In this document: one piece after another, positions 26,440 to 34,324 of the stretch
Position numbering within the stretch: the stretch's first letter is position 1
Layout of the letters: each line of letters begins with the position of its first letter
From: JACVRM01 sp963809765
GTDB lineage: Bacteria; Actinomycetota; Thermoleophilia; Gaiellales; Gaiellaceae
DNA: 64,000 bases
Direction: 5' to 3'
Assembly (NCBI GenBank): GCA_963809765.1
Contig: CAWEKT010000001.1
Span: forward strand, 372,001-436,000
Made by a program: the position numbers and the translations under genes
Notes under the pieces: model-generated
What the model saw: only the letters and a program-made list of their open reading frames with translations
Database searches by the model: none
What the model was told of the DNA's origin: nothing

Positions 26440-26615
26440 GCTGTCGCTGTCGTCGGCGTCGGCGTCGGCTCGTCGTCGGCGTCGGAGTCGTCGGCGTCCG
26501 AGTCGGTCGAGTCGGCGTCCGGGTCGTCCTGATCGGCATCGGCGACCTGGGCGTACGTCCCGCCGAGACCACTCTTGATCTCGTCGTCGGAGAGTGTCGT
26601 CCGCTCGTCGTCCAT
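26437..26615 (-). CDS. Asp-rich small peptide with double-glycine leader (RiPP-precursor-like)
   Basis: ATG 26615 follows GAGGAGG. The first 19 residues, MDDERTTLSDDEIKSGLGG, have the LS-x-x-E-x-x-x-x-GG shape of double-glycine (Nif11/bacteriocin-type) leaders. The rest, TYAQVADADQDDPDADSTD then DSDADDSDADDE, is nearly all Asp, Ala and Ser. As written the frame then becomes PTPTPTTATA and runs to 26361. One missing base near 26470, in the GCCGAC repeats, would restore ADADADDSDS and the TAG at 26437, about 59 residues. I give the latter span. The family is not recognised. Confidence 0.65.
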
Positions 26616-26643
26616 CGATCCTCCTCGGGTTCGGGAACCGGCG

Positions 26644-26649
26644 AGTGTA
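26644..26649 (-). promoter_or_regulatory. -10 box upstream of the Asp-rich peptide gene
   Basis: TACACT on the minus strand, the same box as before lysC, the aminotransferase and the ABC ATPase gene. No good -35 is seen. The leader contains the small palindrome GGTTCCCGAACC and ends in a strong Shine-Dalgarno, so the peptide may be transcribed separately from the exporter genes. Confidence 0.4.
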
Positions 26650-26677
26650 CTCAGCCGACCGTGGTCTCGCCGCGGCG

Positions 26678-27451
26678 CTAGAGCGTCCGTTGATACGACC
26701 GGAAGGCCCAGGTGGCGAACGCCGTCGTCGCGACCGTGAAGGCCACGAGCAGCGCCAGCGAGAGGGCCACCAGATCCCACGCAGGCGCGGTCAGCACCGG
26801 CTCCCGGGCGGCGTCCACGGCCCACTGCACGGGATTCGCCCGCGCGGCGTACTGCATCCACGGCGGGATGAGGCTGAACGCGATCAGCATCGAGGAGAAG
26901 AACATCAGCGGCAGCCCGATGAAGTTCGCGACGGCGATCATCGTCGCCTCGCGGCGGGTGAGGAGTGCCACCCCCTGGGAGATGCCCGAGAAACCGGCGG
27001 CGACGAGCGCGCCCGCCGTCAGGATGGCCAGCCACCCGAGCGGGCCGCCGTTATCGGCGCCGAGGACGAGCGCGACCACGAGGATGATGACGCCCTGGAT
27101 CGCGGCCGTCGTCGCGGCACGGAGCACCTGCGAGAAAACGATGGCGCTGCGCCGCGCCGGGGTCGCCAGGAAGCGCTCCACGACACCGCGGTCGAGGTCG
27201 GTGATCATCGCCATCCCGCTCCAGGTGCCACCGAAGAACGCCGTCATGATCACGACCGCCGGAGCGAGGAAGTCGATGTACGACTCGGTGCCGAACCCGG
27301 GGAGATCGACGATCCGCCGGAACAGCTGGCTGTAGAGAACCAGCCAGATCATCGGCTGGATCAGCATCATCACGATCCAGATCGGCTCGCGCGCGAGGTT
27401 TCGCGCCTGGCGGCCGACCATCCACCAGCTGTGCGCCAGCGTGTCGGTCAT
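26678..27451 (-). CDS. ABC-2 type transporter permease (DrrB-like)
   Basis: A 257-residue membrane protein with six hydrophobic segments and the ABC-2 signature region (DLDRGVVERFLATPARRSAIVFSQ, residues about 90-113). It pairs with the ATPase upstream, overlapping it by 4 bp (ATGA). Such pairs export drugs, lipids or peptides. The downstream same-strand genes are the Asp-rich peptide (62 bp away) and the cupin-4 oxygenase, so peptide export is a possibility, not shown. Confidence 0.88.
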   Translation of the reverse strand: MTDTLAHSWWMVGRQARNLAREPIWIVMMLIQPMIWLVLYSQLFRRIVDLPGFGTESYIDFLAPAVVIMTAFFGGTWSGMAMITDLDRGVVERFLATPARRSAIVFSQVLRAATTAAIQGVIILVVALVLGADNGGPLGWLAILTAGALVAAGFSGISQGVALLTRREATMIAVANFIGLPLMFFSSMLIAFSLIPPWMQYAARANPVQWAVDAAREPVLTAPAWDLVALSLALLVAFTVATTAFATWAFRSYQRTL

Positions 27452-28410
27452 GAGCCGCCGGCGGCGTCGTCGGAGCGGAAGTCGCGACCGGTGTAGTGGA
27501 GGTACACGTCGTCGAGCGACGGCCGTGCGACGGTGACCGACGCGACCGGGATCCCGTTCGACTCGAGCGCCGAGAGGATCGCCGGGACCGCCTGCGGGCC
27601 GTGATCCGCGCGCGCCCGCAAGTGGCTGCCGTCCACGACGGCCTCGTACACCGACGCCAGCGTGGCCACGATTCGCTGCGCGTCGTCGCCGCGGCCGTTC
27701 GCGAGCTCCACGCTGACCGCATCGCCGCGCAGCGCTCGCTTGAGCTCCTCGGGCGTCCCCTCGACCACGATTCGCCCCCGCGAGACGATGGCCAGCCGGT
27801 CGGCCAGCTCGTCCGCCTCCTCGAGATAGTGCGTGGTGAGCAGGATCGTCAGCCGCTCGGCCTCGGCCAGCCTGGCGAGCTCCTCCCACATCGCCGCCCG
27901 GGCCTCGGGGTCGAGTCCCGTGGTCGGCTCGTCGAGGAAGAGGACGGTCGGCCGGTGAACGAGCCCAAGGGCGACGTCGAGGCGCCGCTTCATCCCGCCG
28001 GAGTACCCGCGCACGACCCGATTGGCCGCGTCCGCCAGGCCGAAGAGGTCGAGCAGCTCCTCGACCCGGCCCGCGAGCTGCCTGCCGCCGAGGCCCTGGA
28101 TCCGTCCCTGCAGCATCAGGTTCTCGCGGCCGGTGGCGTACGTGTCCACTCCGGATGCCTGCGCCACGTAGCCGATCGAGCGGCGGACGCGGTTGGCCTC
28201 GCGAATCACGTCGTGGCCTGCCACCGTCGCGCGCCCGCCGTCGGGCTTCGTGAGCGTGACAAGGATGCGGACGGTCGTCGACTTGCCGGCGCCGTTCGGG
28301 CCAAGGAGGCCGAAGACCTCCCCGGCGCGCACCTGGAAGGAGACGCCGTCGAGCGCGACGACGTCCGCCCCGTACCGCTTCTGCAGCCCGTCGACGACGA
28401 TTGCGTCCAT
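27448..28410 (-). CDS. ABC transporter ATP-binding protein (DrrA family)
   Basis: A 320-residue ATPase with Walker A GPNGAGKST, Q-loop SIGYVAQASGVD, signature YSGGMKRRLDVALGL, Walker B VLFLDEPTTGLDPEAR and H-loop TTHYLEEAD. The DrrA-type C-terminal extension (PSLDDVYLHYTGR) marks the daunorubicin-resistance/ABC-2 class. TACACT lies 8 nt before its ATG (leaderless). It is first in a row with the permease, the Asp-rich peptide and the cupin-4 oxygenase. Confidence 0.94.
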   Translation of the reverse strand: MDAIVVDGLQKRYGADVVALDGVSFQVRAGEVFGLLGPNGAGKSTTVRILVTLTKPDGGRATVAGHDVIREANRVRRSIGYVAQASGVDTYATGRENLMLQGRIQGLGGRQLAGRVEELLDLFGLADAANRVVRGYSGGMKRRLDVALGLVHRPTVLFLDEPTTGLDPEARAAMWEELARLAEAERLTILLTTHYLEEADELADRLAIVSRGRIVVEGTPEELKRALRGDAVSVELANGRGDDAQRIVATLASVYEAVVDGSHLRARADHGPQAVPAILSALESNGIPVASVTVARPSLDDVYLHYTGRDFRSDDAAGGS

Positions 28411-28492
28411 CGCCGGCGAGTGTAGTCCCGCCGCTCTCCGGCACTTCGGAGCCGTTCACGGGCCCGCGTGCCCGGTCCAATTCACGCGCGCG

Positions 28493-28596
28493 CCCCACCC
28501 GAGGGTGGGGGGACGACCTCCCGCGTACCCGCGGCCGACGCTACCGGCGCGGCGGTCACGTGTCTGTGCCGGGACTGCGCCGAATCGGTCGACACG
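28493..28596. repeat. Structured intergenic element, copy B
   Basis: Second copy of the element at 9864. CCCCACCC/GGGTGGGG hairpin at 28493-28510, block GCCGACGCTACCG near 28533, CGTGTCTGTG at 28559 (again 66 bp from the hairpin start) and CGTGTC pairing with GACACG at 28591. It lies in the 281-bp divergent space between the ABC ATPase gene and sucC. Stem sequences differ from copy A while pairing is kept, which suggests a selected structure. Confidence 0.55.
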
Positions 28597-28691
28597 GGGA
28601 TCGCACCCGCGCCGGTTGGGTACCGGCGGCGCGTGGGCGAGTGACGCTGCCGTGCCGGTTGCCGCCCGGCCGCCAGTAGACTCGCCCGCCG

Positions 28692-29835
28692 GTGGATCTC
28701 TACGAGTACCAGGGCAAGGAGCTCTTCGCGCAGTACGGCATTCCGGTCTCCGAGGGGCGCCTCGCGACCACCCCGGCGGAGGCGCGAGCCGCCGCCGACG
28801 AGCTCGGCGGCCAGGTGGTCGTCAAGGCGCAGGTGCTGATCGGCGGCCGCGGCAAGGCGGGCGGCATCAAGCTCGCCGACGGCCCCGACGAGGCGGAGGC
28901 GCGCGCCGGCGACATCCTGGGCATGGACATCCGCGGGCACGTCGTCCGGCGCGCTCTGGATCGAGCGCGCCTCCGACATCGCCAAGGAGTACTACCTCTC
29001 GGTCACGTTCGACCGTGGCGAGAAGAAGCCGCTCTTCATGCTGACGACGGAGGGTGGCGTCGACATCGAGGAGGTCGCGGAGACGAAGCCGGACGCGCTC
29101 GCCCGGCTGCACGTCGACCCGCTCGAGGGCTTCCAGCCCTACCAGGCCCGCCGCTTGATCTACGGGGCGGGGATCGACGATCCTGACGAGCAGAAGCAGC
29201 TCCTGCGGATCATCGAGCGCCTCTACGCCGCCTTCGTCGGCGCGGACGCGATGCTCTGCGAGGTCAACCCGCTGATCGTCACTCCCGACGGCGAGGTGAA
29301 GGCGCTCGACTCGAAGTTCTCGGTCGACGACAACGCGCTCTACAAGCACCCGCAGATCGCTGCCATGCACGACCCGGAGTCCGTCCCGCCCGAGGAGCGC
29401 GCGGCGCGGGAAAAGGACGTCACCTACGTCAAGCTCGACGGCGAAGTCGGGATCCTCGGCAACGGGGCCGGGCTGGTCATGTCGACGCTCGACGTGATCG
29501 CGCTCGCCGGCGGGCGGCCGGCGAACTTCTGCGACCTGGGCGGCGGCGGCGACGCGCAGGGCGTGGTCGACGCGCTCGAGATCATCACCGGCGACCCGCA
29601 GGTGCGCTCGATCTTCTTCAACATCTTCGGCGGCATCACGCGCTGCGACGTGGTGGCCCGCGGGATCCTGCAGGCCCTCGGCCAGATGGAGATCGCGCAT
29701 CACATCGTCGTCCGGCTCGATGGCACGAACGCGGAGGAGGGGCGCGCGCTACTCGCCGAGTCAGGAGCGGAGCGGCTCCATGTCGAGCCGACGATGCTCG
29801 ACGCCGCTCGCCGCGCGGTGGAGCTGGCGGCATGA
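28692..29835 (+). CDS. sucC: Succinyl-CoA synthetase beta subunit SucC (frameshifted)
   Basis: Converts succinyl-CoA plus ADP/GDP to succinate plus NTP in the TCA cycle. The ATP-grasp N-terminus (MDLYEYQGKELFAQYGIPV; VVVKAQVLIGGRGKAGGIK) and the C-terminal GLVMSTLDVIALAGGRPANF and FFNIFGGITRCDVVARGI are clear. One extra base near 28952 shifts the frame before WIERASDIAKEYYLS. GTG start; ATGA overlap with the methyltransferase gene placed between sucC and sucD. Confidence 0.95.
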
Positions 29836-30482
29836 CCGACGTCTGGACCCCGCGCGCCGATGCATACCGCCGTTCGGCCGAGCACAGCTCGGGGCCGGAT
29901 CTCGACCTGATCGAGAGCTGGTCGAACGGGGCACGAACCGTGCTCGACGTGGGCAGCGGCGGCGGCCACGTCGCGCGCCGGCTCCGCAACCTCGGCCTCG
30001 ACGTCGTCACGAGCGACCCCTCGCCCGGGATGCGCGCCGACGTGCTCGCCTCGGCCGAGCACCTGCCCTTCTCCGACTCGAGCTTCGACATCGTCGTCAC
30101 GCGCATCGCCGCGCACCACTTCGCCGACATCCAGGCTGCGGTCGCCGAGCTGGCCCGCATCGCCCGCGGCGCGGTGATCGTGGAGGACACGCTCTACACG
30201 AGCGAGGCCGTCGAGGAGGCTGAGCGCCTCAGGGATCCCACGCACGTGCGCTCCTACTCCGAGGACGAGTGGCGCGGCTTCCTCACCGGTGCCGGCCTCC
30301 AGGTCGAGGACGTCCGGTTCGTCAACAAGGTGCACGTCTTCGCTGACTGGCTTGCGCGCACGGGCTGCGGTGGCTCCGAGGCGAGGCGCGTCCGGCAGCT
30401 CCTGGCCGACATGACCGACGACGACGGCACTGCCTGGACCGACACCAAGATCCTCCTGCGCGCGAGGAAGGAGAGCGCCTGA
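29832..30482 (+). CDS. SAM-dependent methyltransferase (class I, Methyltransf_11-like), between sucC and sucD
   Basis: A 216-residue Rossmann methyltransferase: motif I TVLDVGSGGGHVARRL (residues about 36-51), motif II acidic end VVTSDPSPGM, motif post-II AEHLPFSDSSFDIVVTRIAAHHF. This layout is that of UbiE/BioC-like small-molecule methyltransferases. The substrate is unknown. Its start overlaps the sucC stop (ATGA) and its stop overlaps the sucD start (TGATG), so it is translated as part of the succinyl-CoA synthetase operon. The frame is intact. Confidence 0.85.
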   Translation: MTDVWTPRADAYRRSAEHSSGPDLDLIESWSNGARTVLDVGSGGGHVARRLRNLGLDVVTSDPSPGMRADVLASAEHLPFSDSSFDIVVTRIAAHHFADIQAAVAELARIARGAVIVEDTLYTSEAVEEAERLRDPTHVRSYSEDEWRGFLTGAGLQVEDVRFVNKVHVFADWLARTGCGGSEARRVRQLLADMTDDDGTAWTDTKILLRARKESA

Positions 30483-31361
30483 TGGCGATCATCGTCGACC
30501 GCGACACGCGGCTCGTCGTCCAGGGCCTCACCGGCCGCGAGGGCTCTTTCCACGGGCTGCGGAACCGGGCCTACGGCACGCAGGTGGTCGCAGGCGTCAC
30601 GCCGGGCAAGGGCGGGTCGGACGTCGGAGGGCATCCCCGTCTTCGACACCGTCGCCGACGCCGTGGCCGAGACCGGCGCGAACACGACCATGGTGTTCGT
30701 CCCGGCGCGCTTTGCCGCCGACGCGATCTACGAGGCGGTCGACGCCGGCATCGGCACGGTCATCTGCATCGCCGAGGGGCTGCCGGCCCACGACATGCTG
30801 CGCGTCTACAACTACATCCGCCCGCGCGGCATCACGATGATCGGGCCCAACTGCCCTGGGGCGCTCTCGCCCGGGAAGGCGAACGTCGGGATCATCCCAG
30901 CCGAGATCTTCAGCGAGGGCGGGGTCGGGCTCGTCTCGCGGAGCGGCACGCTGACGTACCAGATCGGCCACGAGCTCACCCAGCTCGGGCTCGGCAACTC
31001 GACGATCGTCGGCATCGGCGGCGATCCGGTCGTCGGCTCGTCCTTCATCGACGTGCTCGGGCGGTTCGAGGCCGACCCGGAGACGGAGATGGTCGTCATG
31101 GTGGGAGAGATCGGCGGCAACGAGGAGGAGAAGGCGGCCCGGTTCATCGAGGCGGAGATGTCGAAGCCGGTGCTCGCCTACATCGCCGGGTTCACCGCGC
31201 CGCCGGGCAAGACCATGGGCCACGCGGGCGCGATCATCTCCGGCAGCTCCGGCACCGCGCAGGCGAAGAAGGAAGCGCTCGAGGCCTGCGGCGTCCGGGT
31301 CGGCACGACGCCGACTGAGGTCGCACAGCTGGTGGCCGACGCCGCCGGCGTTCGGTCTTAG
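30482..31361 (+). CDS. sucD: Succinyl-CoA synthetase alpha subunit SucD (frameshifted)
   Basis: The CoA-binding subunit with the phosphohistidine. VVQGLTGREGSFHGLRN and GVTPGKGGSDV form the CoA site; GITMIGPNCPGALSPGKANVGI, VSRSGTLTYQIGHELT and the active-site GKTMGHAGAIISGSSGTAQAK follow. One extra base near 30626 breaks the frame before GIPVFDTVADAV. It is coupled to the upstream methyltransferase. Confidence 0.95.
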
Positions 31362-31400
31362 TAACCGCCTTTCCATCGCCGAAGGGCGGCTCGCCCGCCC

Positions 31401-31444
31401 GAGAGGCACACCGCGGGACGCGCGTCAGGCCAGACGGCGTAAAC
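31401..31444 (+). repeat. Diverged copy of the xerC/xerD spacer repeat
   Basis: GAGAGGCACACCGCGGGACG and the following 24 bp match the repeat cores at 40357 and 40516 at roughly three of four positions, including GCACACCGCG and CCAGACGGCGT. It lies in the 248-bp space between sucD and the aminotransferase. Confidence 0.45.
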
Positions 31445-31517
31445 ATCAGAACCCTCGCCTCGAGCCGCCGGCTCCTGGAACGCATGACCGACGCCTCCGC
31501 GCCGCAAGGAGGGGGCA

Positions 31518-31559
31518 CACGGGGGAACCAGGTAACCCCATCCCCATGGTTCACCCGTG
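31518..31559 (+). promoter_or_regulatory. Long stem-loop upstream of the aminotransferase gene
   Basis: CACGGGGGAACCA (31518) pairs with TGGTTCACCCGTG (31547), 12 of 13 positions, with a 16-nt loop. It lies just upstream of a TACACT box (31596), so it may be a terminator for sucCD or an upstream regulatory site rather than part of the next mRNA leader. Confidence 0.45.
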
Positions 31560-31595
31560 AAGCGAGCGAAGCGAAGCGGCAGCCACCGGGGCACC

Positions 31596-31601
31596 TACAC
31601 T
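31596..31601 (+). promoter_or_regulatory. -10 box of the aminotransferase gene (leaderless)
   Basis: TACACT with 8 nt to the GTG at 31610. The same arrangement recurs before lysC, recR and others in the window. Confidence 0.45.
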
Positions 31602-31609
31602 CGCGGGAC

Positions 31610-32716
31610 GTGACGATCTCGCTCGCCCGCGGTGTGCCGCCGCCCGAACTGCTTCCCGTCGACGAGCTCGCCGACTGCGCGCGGGCGGCCTTGCTCGCCG
31701 AGGGCGGGACGCTCCTCAACTACGGCCACGTAGCCGGCTACCTGCCCCTGCGGGAGTGGGTCGCCGAGCGGCACGGGGTCGAGCCGGGGCGGGTCGTGCT
31801 GACGCCGGGCTCGCTTCCCGGGCTCGCGGTGCTGGCACACGAGCTGCTGGCGGCGGGCAGGCGTGCGCTCGTCGAGGCGCCGTCCTACGACCGCCCGCTG
31901 CGCATCCTCGAGCAGCTCGGCGCCGACATCACCGCCCTGCCGCTGCTTGACGACGGGCTCGACCTCGATGCGCTCGAGGCGGAGCTGGCGGCGGGCGGGC
32001 CGGCCTTCCTCTATGCGATTCCGACGTTCCAGAATCCGAGCGGGAGGACGTACGGCGAGGAGACGCGCCGCGAGCTGCTGGCGCTGGCGCGCAGCCACGA
32101 CCTGCTGATCCTCGAGGACGACCCGTACCGCCTCGTCCGCTTCGGCGCGGAGCCGCCACCGACCCTGTTCGACCTCGCCCGGGGTGAAGGCGTGGTCTAC
32201 GCAGCCTCCTTCTCCAAGATCGTCGCCCCCGGCCTGCGGGTCGGCTACGTGATCCTTCCGCCCGACCTCGTGCCGGCCGTCGAGGCGCGCGCGGTCGGCA
32301 CCTACCTCTCGCCGGCGCTCGTCACTCAGGCGATGCTGCACGAGTTCATCCGCCGCGGCCTCCTCGACGCGAACGTCGAGCGTGCGCGGGTCGTGTTGCG
32401 CGAGCGGCGCGACGCGTTGCTCGACGCCCTCGCCGACGAGCTCGGACCGCGAGGCGCGCGCTGGAGCGAGCCGGACGGCGGCTACTTCGTCTGGCTCGAC
32501 CTGCCGGCCGGCACGGAGGCGGGCGACGTCGCGCGGCGCGCAGCCGACAACGGCGTCGCCGTCGTCAAGGGCACCGACTTCTTCCCGCACGGGCGCGGCG
32601 GCGAGTCCTCGCTCCGGCTCGCGTACAGCTTCGAGAGCCCGGAGGCGATCGCCGAGGCCGTCGCCCGCCTAGCCGCCGCGGTCCCTGCGGCGGCGGCGGC
32701 GGTAGAGCTGGGATAG
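31610..32716 (+). CDS. PLP-dependent aminotransferase (2-aminoadipate/MocR-like aminotransferase domain)
   Basis: A fold-type I aminotransferase, about 368 residues, without a MocR winged-helix domain. Seen are LNYGHVAGYLPLREWVAER, LTPGSLPGLAVLAHELL, YAIPTFQNPSGRTYG, LEDDPYRLVRFG and the PLP lysine in ASFSKIVAPGLRVGY; the substrate carboxylate Arg is in SLRLAYSF. It is close to LysN/ARO8-type enzymes that act on 2-aminoadipate, branched-chain or aromatic amino acids. The GTG at 31610 is chosen because family similarity starts there and a -10 box precedes it. Confidence 0.85.
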   Translation: MTISLARGVPPPELLPVDELADCARAALLAEGGTLLNYGHVAGYLPLREWVAERHGVEPGRVVLTPGSLPGLAVLAHELLAAGRRALVEAPSYDRPLRILEQLGADITALPLLDDGLDLDALEAELAAGGPAFLYAIPTFQNPSGRTYGEETRRELLALARSHDLLILEDDPYRLVRFGAEPPPTLFDLARGEGVVYAASFSKIVAPGLRVGYVILPPDLVPAVEARAVGTYLSPALVTQAMLHEFIRRGLLDANVERARVVLRERRDALLDALADELGPRGARWSEPDGGYFVWLDLPAGTEAGDVARRAADNGVAVVKGTDFFPHGRGGESSLRLAYSFESPEAIAEAVARLAAAVPAAAAAVELG

Positions 32717-32938
32717 CAGCAAGCCGGCCGCGACGCCGGCGCCCACGCCGATCAACAACAGCCAGATCAGCCCTGCATGGGCGGAGAAGAAGACGAAGTC
32801 GATCTCGACCTCGTCGTCATTCTTGGCAACGAAAGCGACCAGGTAGAGGAATACAGCGGTCAGACCGCCCACCGTGAGCCAGAGGCGCGGCTGCCACTGT
32901 GCGGCGCGGTCTCGGAGCGGCGGCGAGTCCCGTCCCAC
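32669..32938 (-). CDS. LapA-like (DUF1049) small membrane protein
   Basis: An 89-residue protein with two hydrophobic helices (LTVGGLTAVFLYLVAFVAKN; LIWLLLIGVGAGVAAGLLLS) around a polar hairpin with NDDEVEIDFVFF, followed by a poly-Arg tail. This is the LapA/DUF1049 pattern, involved in envelope assembly in other bacteria. It overlaps the convergent aminotransferase gene by 48 bp. Confidence 0.7.
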   Translation of the reverse strand: MGRDSPPLRDRAAQWQPRLWLTVGGLTAVFLYLVAFVAKNDDEVEIDFVFFSAHAGLIWLLLIGVGAGVAAGLLLSQLYRRRRRRDRGG

Positions 32939-32950
32939 CGGGACCGGATC

Positions 32951-33136
32951 CTACGCCGTGGAGTGCGCTGCGAGCTGTTCCGCGGGCCGCGGCACGAGTG
33001 GCGGTTGCTGCGGCCGGGCGATCCGGCCTCGCGTCACCGCGCGGAAGGTGGGGCAGGGCTGATCGACCAGGAGGGCGCAGAGGCCCGTCTGGCGGAAATA
33101 GCAATCTTCACAAGTTGCTCTGCCCCGTTTGCTCAA
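32951..33136 (-). CDS. Small Cys-rich (zinc-ribbon-like) protein
   Basis: A 61-residue protein with TTG start. The N-terminal half carries CEDCYFRQTGLCAL then CPTFR, four Cys plausibly binding one zinc. The C-terminal half is Pro/Arg-rich and disordered. I cannot name the family. It has a good promoter upstream (TTGTGC-16-TAGGAT) and GGGGGAG before the start. It lies just upstream of the LapA-like gene on the same strand. Confidence 0.6.
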   Translation of the reverse strand: MSKRGRATCEDCYFRQTGLCALLVDQPCPTFRAVTRGRIARPQQPPLVPRPAEQLAAHSTA

Positions 33137-33178
33137 TGTCTTTTTCGCTCCCCCTGTTGTGGCCGTTTGGACAGCGGG

Positions 33179-33206
33179 ATCCTAGAGGCCGCGGCGCCGA
33201 GCACAA
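33179..33206 (-). promoter_or_regulatory. Promoter of the small Cys-rich protein gene
   Basis: Minus strand TTGTGC (33206-33201), 16-bp spacer, TAGGAT (33184-33179). The predicted start is near 33172, 36 nt upstream of the TTG. Confidence 0.5.
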
Positions 33207-33263
33207 GGGGTGTCCGAAGCCTTCCTCCCGCAAAGAGCGAGGACTTTGGAATGCCCGGAAATC

Positions 33264-33286
33264 GAGCCTTTTTCAGCTCGGCTCGG
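33264..33286 (-). terminator. Hairpin at the end of the Lon-like protease gene
   Basis: CGAGCC / GGCTCG stem overlapping the stop codon, with an A-rich loop as read on the minus strand. A modest terminator candidate. Confidence 0.35.
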
Positions 33287-34280
33287 GCAGGGTTGCCAGT
33301 GCCCGCAACGCCTGTCGAAAAGTCCTCACAGGGATGACCCGCATGTCTCCCGCATAGCGACTGGCCTCTTCGGCGTTTTCCCCAGCCGGGACGAGCAAGA
33401 CGTCAACATCGGAACGCCTCGCTCCGATCGTCTTCTGCTTGATTCCGCCGACAGGCCCCACCCGGCCGTCGAGGGCGAGCTCGCCGGTCGCGGCCAGGCG
33501 GCGGCCGTGGTCGACGTCGTGGCCGAGCTCCTCGAGGATGTCGAGTGCGAACGCGAGGCCGGCGGAAGGGCCGCCGACGCTGCCGAGGTCGATGTCGACG
33601 TCGACGGGGAGAGTGATCCGCACGGCGGGCTCGATGCCGATGCCGACGATCGGCCTCGACATGTCGTCCGGGCTGCCGATGGTGCGCAGGCGGACGTTCT
33701 CGAGCTTCGAGCCGCGCCGCGCCCTGAGCACGACCTCCCTGCCAACGGGCTTGGCGCGGATCCTGCGTCCGAGCTGCTCTGGCGTCCGCACGCGTACGCC
33801 GTCCACCGCCTCGACCACGTCGCCGGGCCGGAGCTTGCCGACCGCCGGCGTGTCGCGGAAGACCGCGGTGACGAGCACGCCGGTCGGCGTCGCCTTGACG
33901 TCGTACCCGGCCTCGCGCAGCGCCACCGAGGCGGCGACGCGCTGTGAGCGGCGCATGGCGGCGAGCTCAGACTCGCGCCGTGACTCCTCGTCCAGCCCCG
34001 GCGGGATCAGATCCTTCCCCGGCACCAGGGTCGAGCCCTCGTAGATGCCCGGGAAGAAGCGCTCGAGCAGCGTCGCCTTGCGGACGTCGACCGCGACGTA
34101 GTAGACGCCGCCGTCGTCCGCCGGCTTCTCGCCCTCGACCTCGACCTTGGGTGCGAGCGGCTGGGCACGGGCCGGCAGGAAGATGTAGTCGTCCGACGGG
34201 GTGACGTAGAGGACGGCGAGAGCCGCGATCGCGACGAGCCCGACCACGGCAATGCGGGCCGGCGTGACCAGGCGTCGCAC
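33273..34280 (-). CDS. Membrane-anchored PDZ-Lon-like serine protease (YlbL family)
   Basis: About 335 residues. An N-terminal membrane anchor (IAVVGLVAIAALAVLYV), a PDZ domain (VFRDTPAVGKLRPGDVVEAVDG), and a Lon C-terminal protease domain with catalytic Ser in GGPSAGLAFALDIL and Lys in GGIKQKTIGARR. There is no AAA+ domain, so this is the YlbL/Lon-like extracellular type. GTG 34280 follows TATGCT by 6 nt (leaderless). The upstream open frame is Arg/Pro-rich and not like the family. Confidence 0.9.
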   Translation of the reverse strand: MRRLVTPARIAVVGLVAIAALAVLYVTPSDDYIFLPARAQPLAPKVEVEGEKPADDGGVYYVAVDVRKATLLERFFPGIYEGSTLVPGKDLIPPGLDEESRRESELAAMRRSQRVAASVALREAGYDVKATPTGVLVTAVFRDTPAVGKLRPGDVVEAVDGVRVRTPEQLGRRIRAKPVGREVVLRARRGSKLENVRLRTIGSPDDMSRPIVGIGIEPAVRITLPVDVDIDLGSVGGPSAGLAFALDILEELGHDVDHGRRLAATGELALDGRVGPVGGIKQKTIGARRSDVDVLLVPAGENAEEASRYAGDMRVIPVRTFRQALRALATLPEPS

Positions 34281-34324
34281 ACGCCGAGCATAGAGGCGCC
34301 TGCGCCGCGGCCGCCGGGGCGGTT

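Noticed and set aside
31490..31609. GGGGGAACCAGGTAACCCC resembles part of the c-di-AMP (ydaO) riboswitch core
   Set aside because: The downstream GGGGTGAATC and GTCAGCTAAC elements are absent, and the stretch is better explained as one long hairpin. No covariance search could be run.
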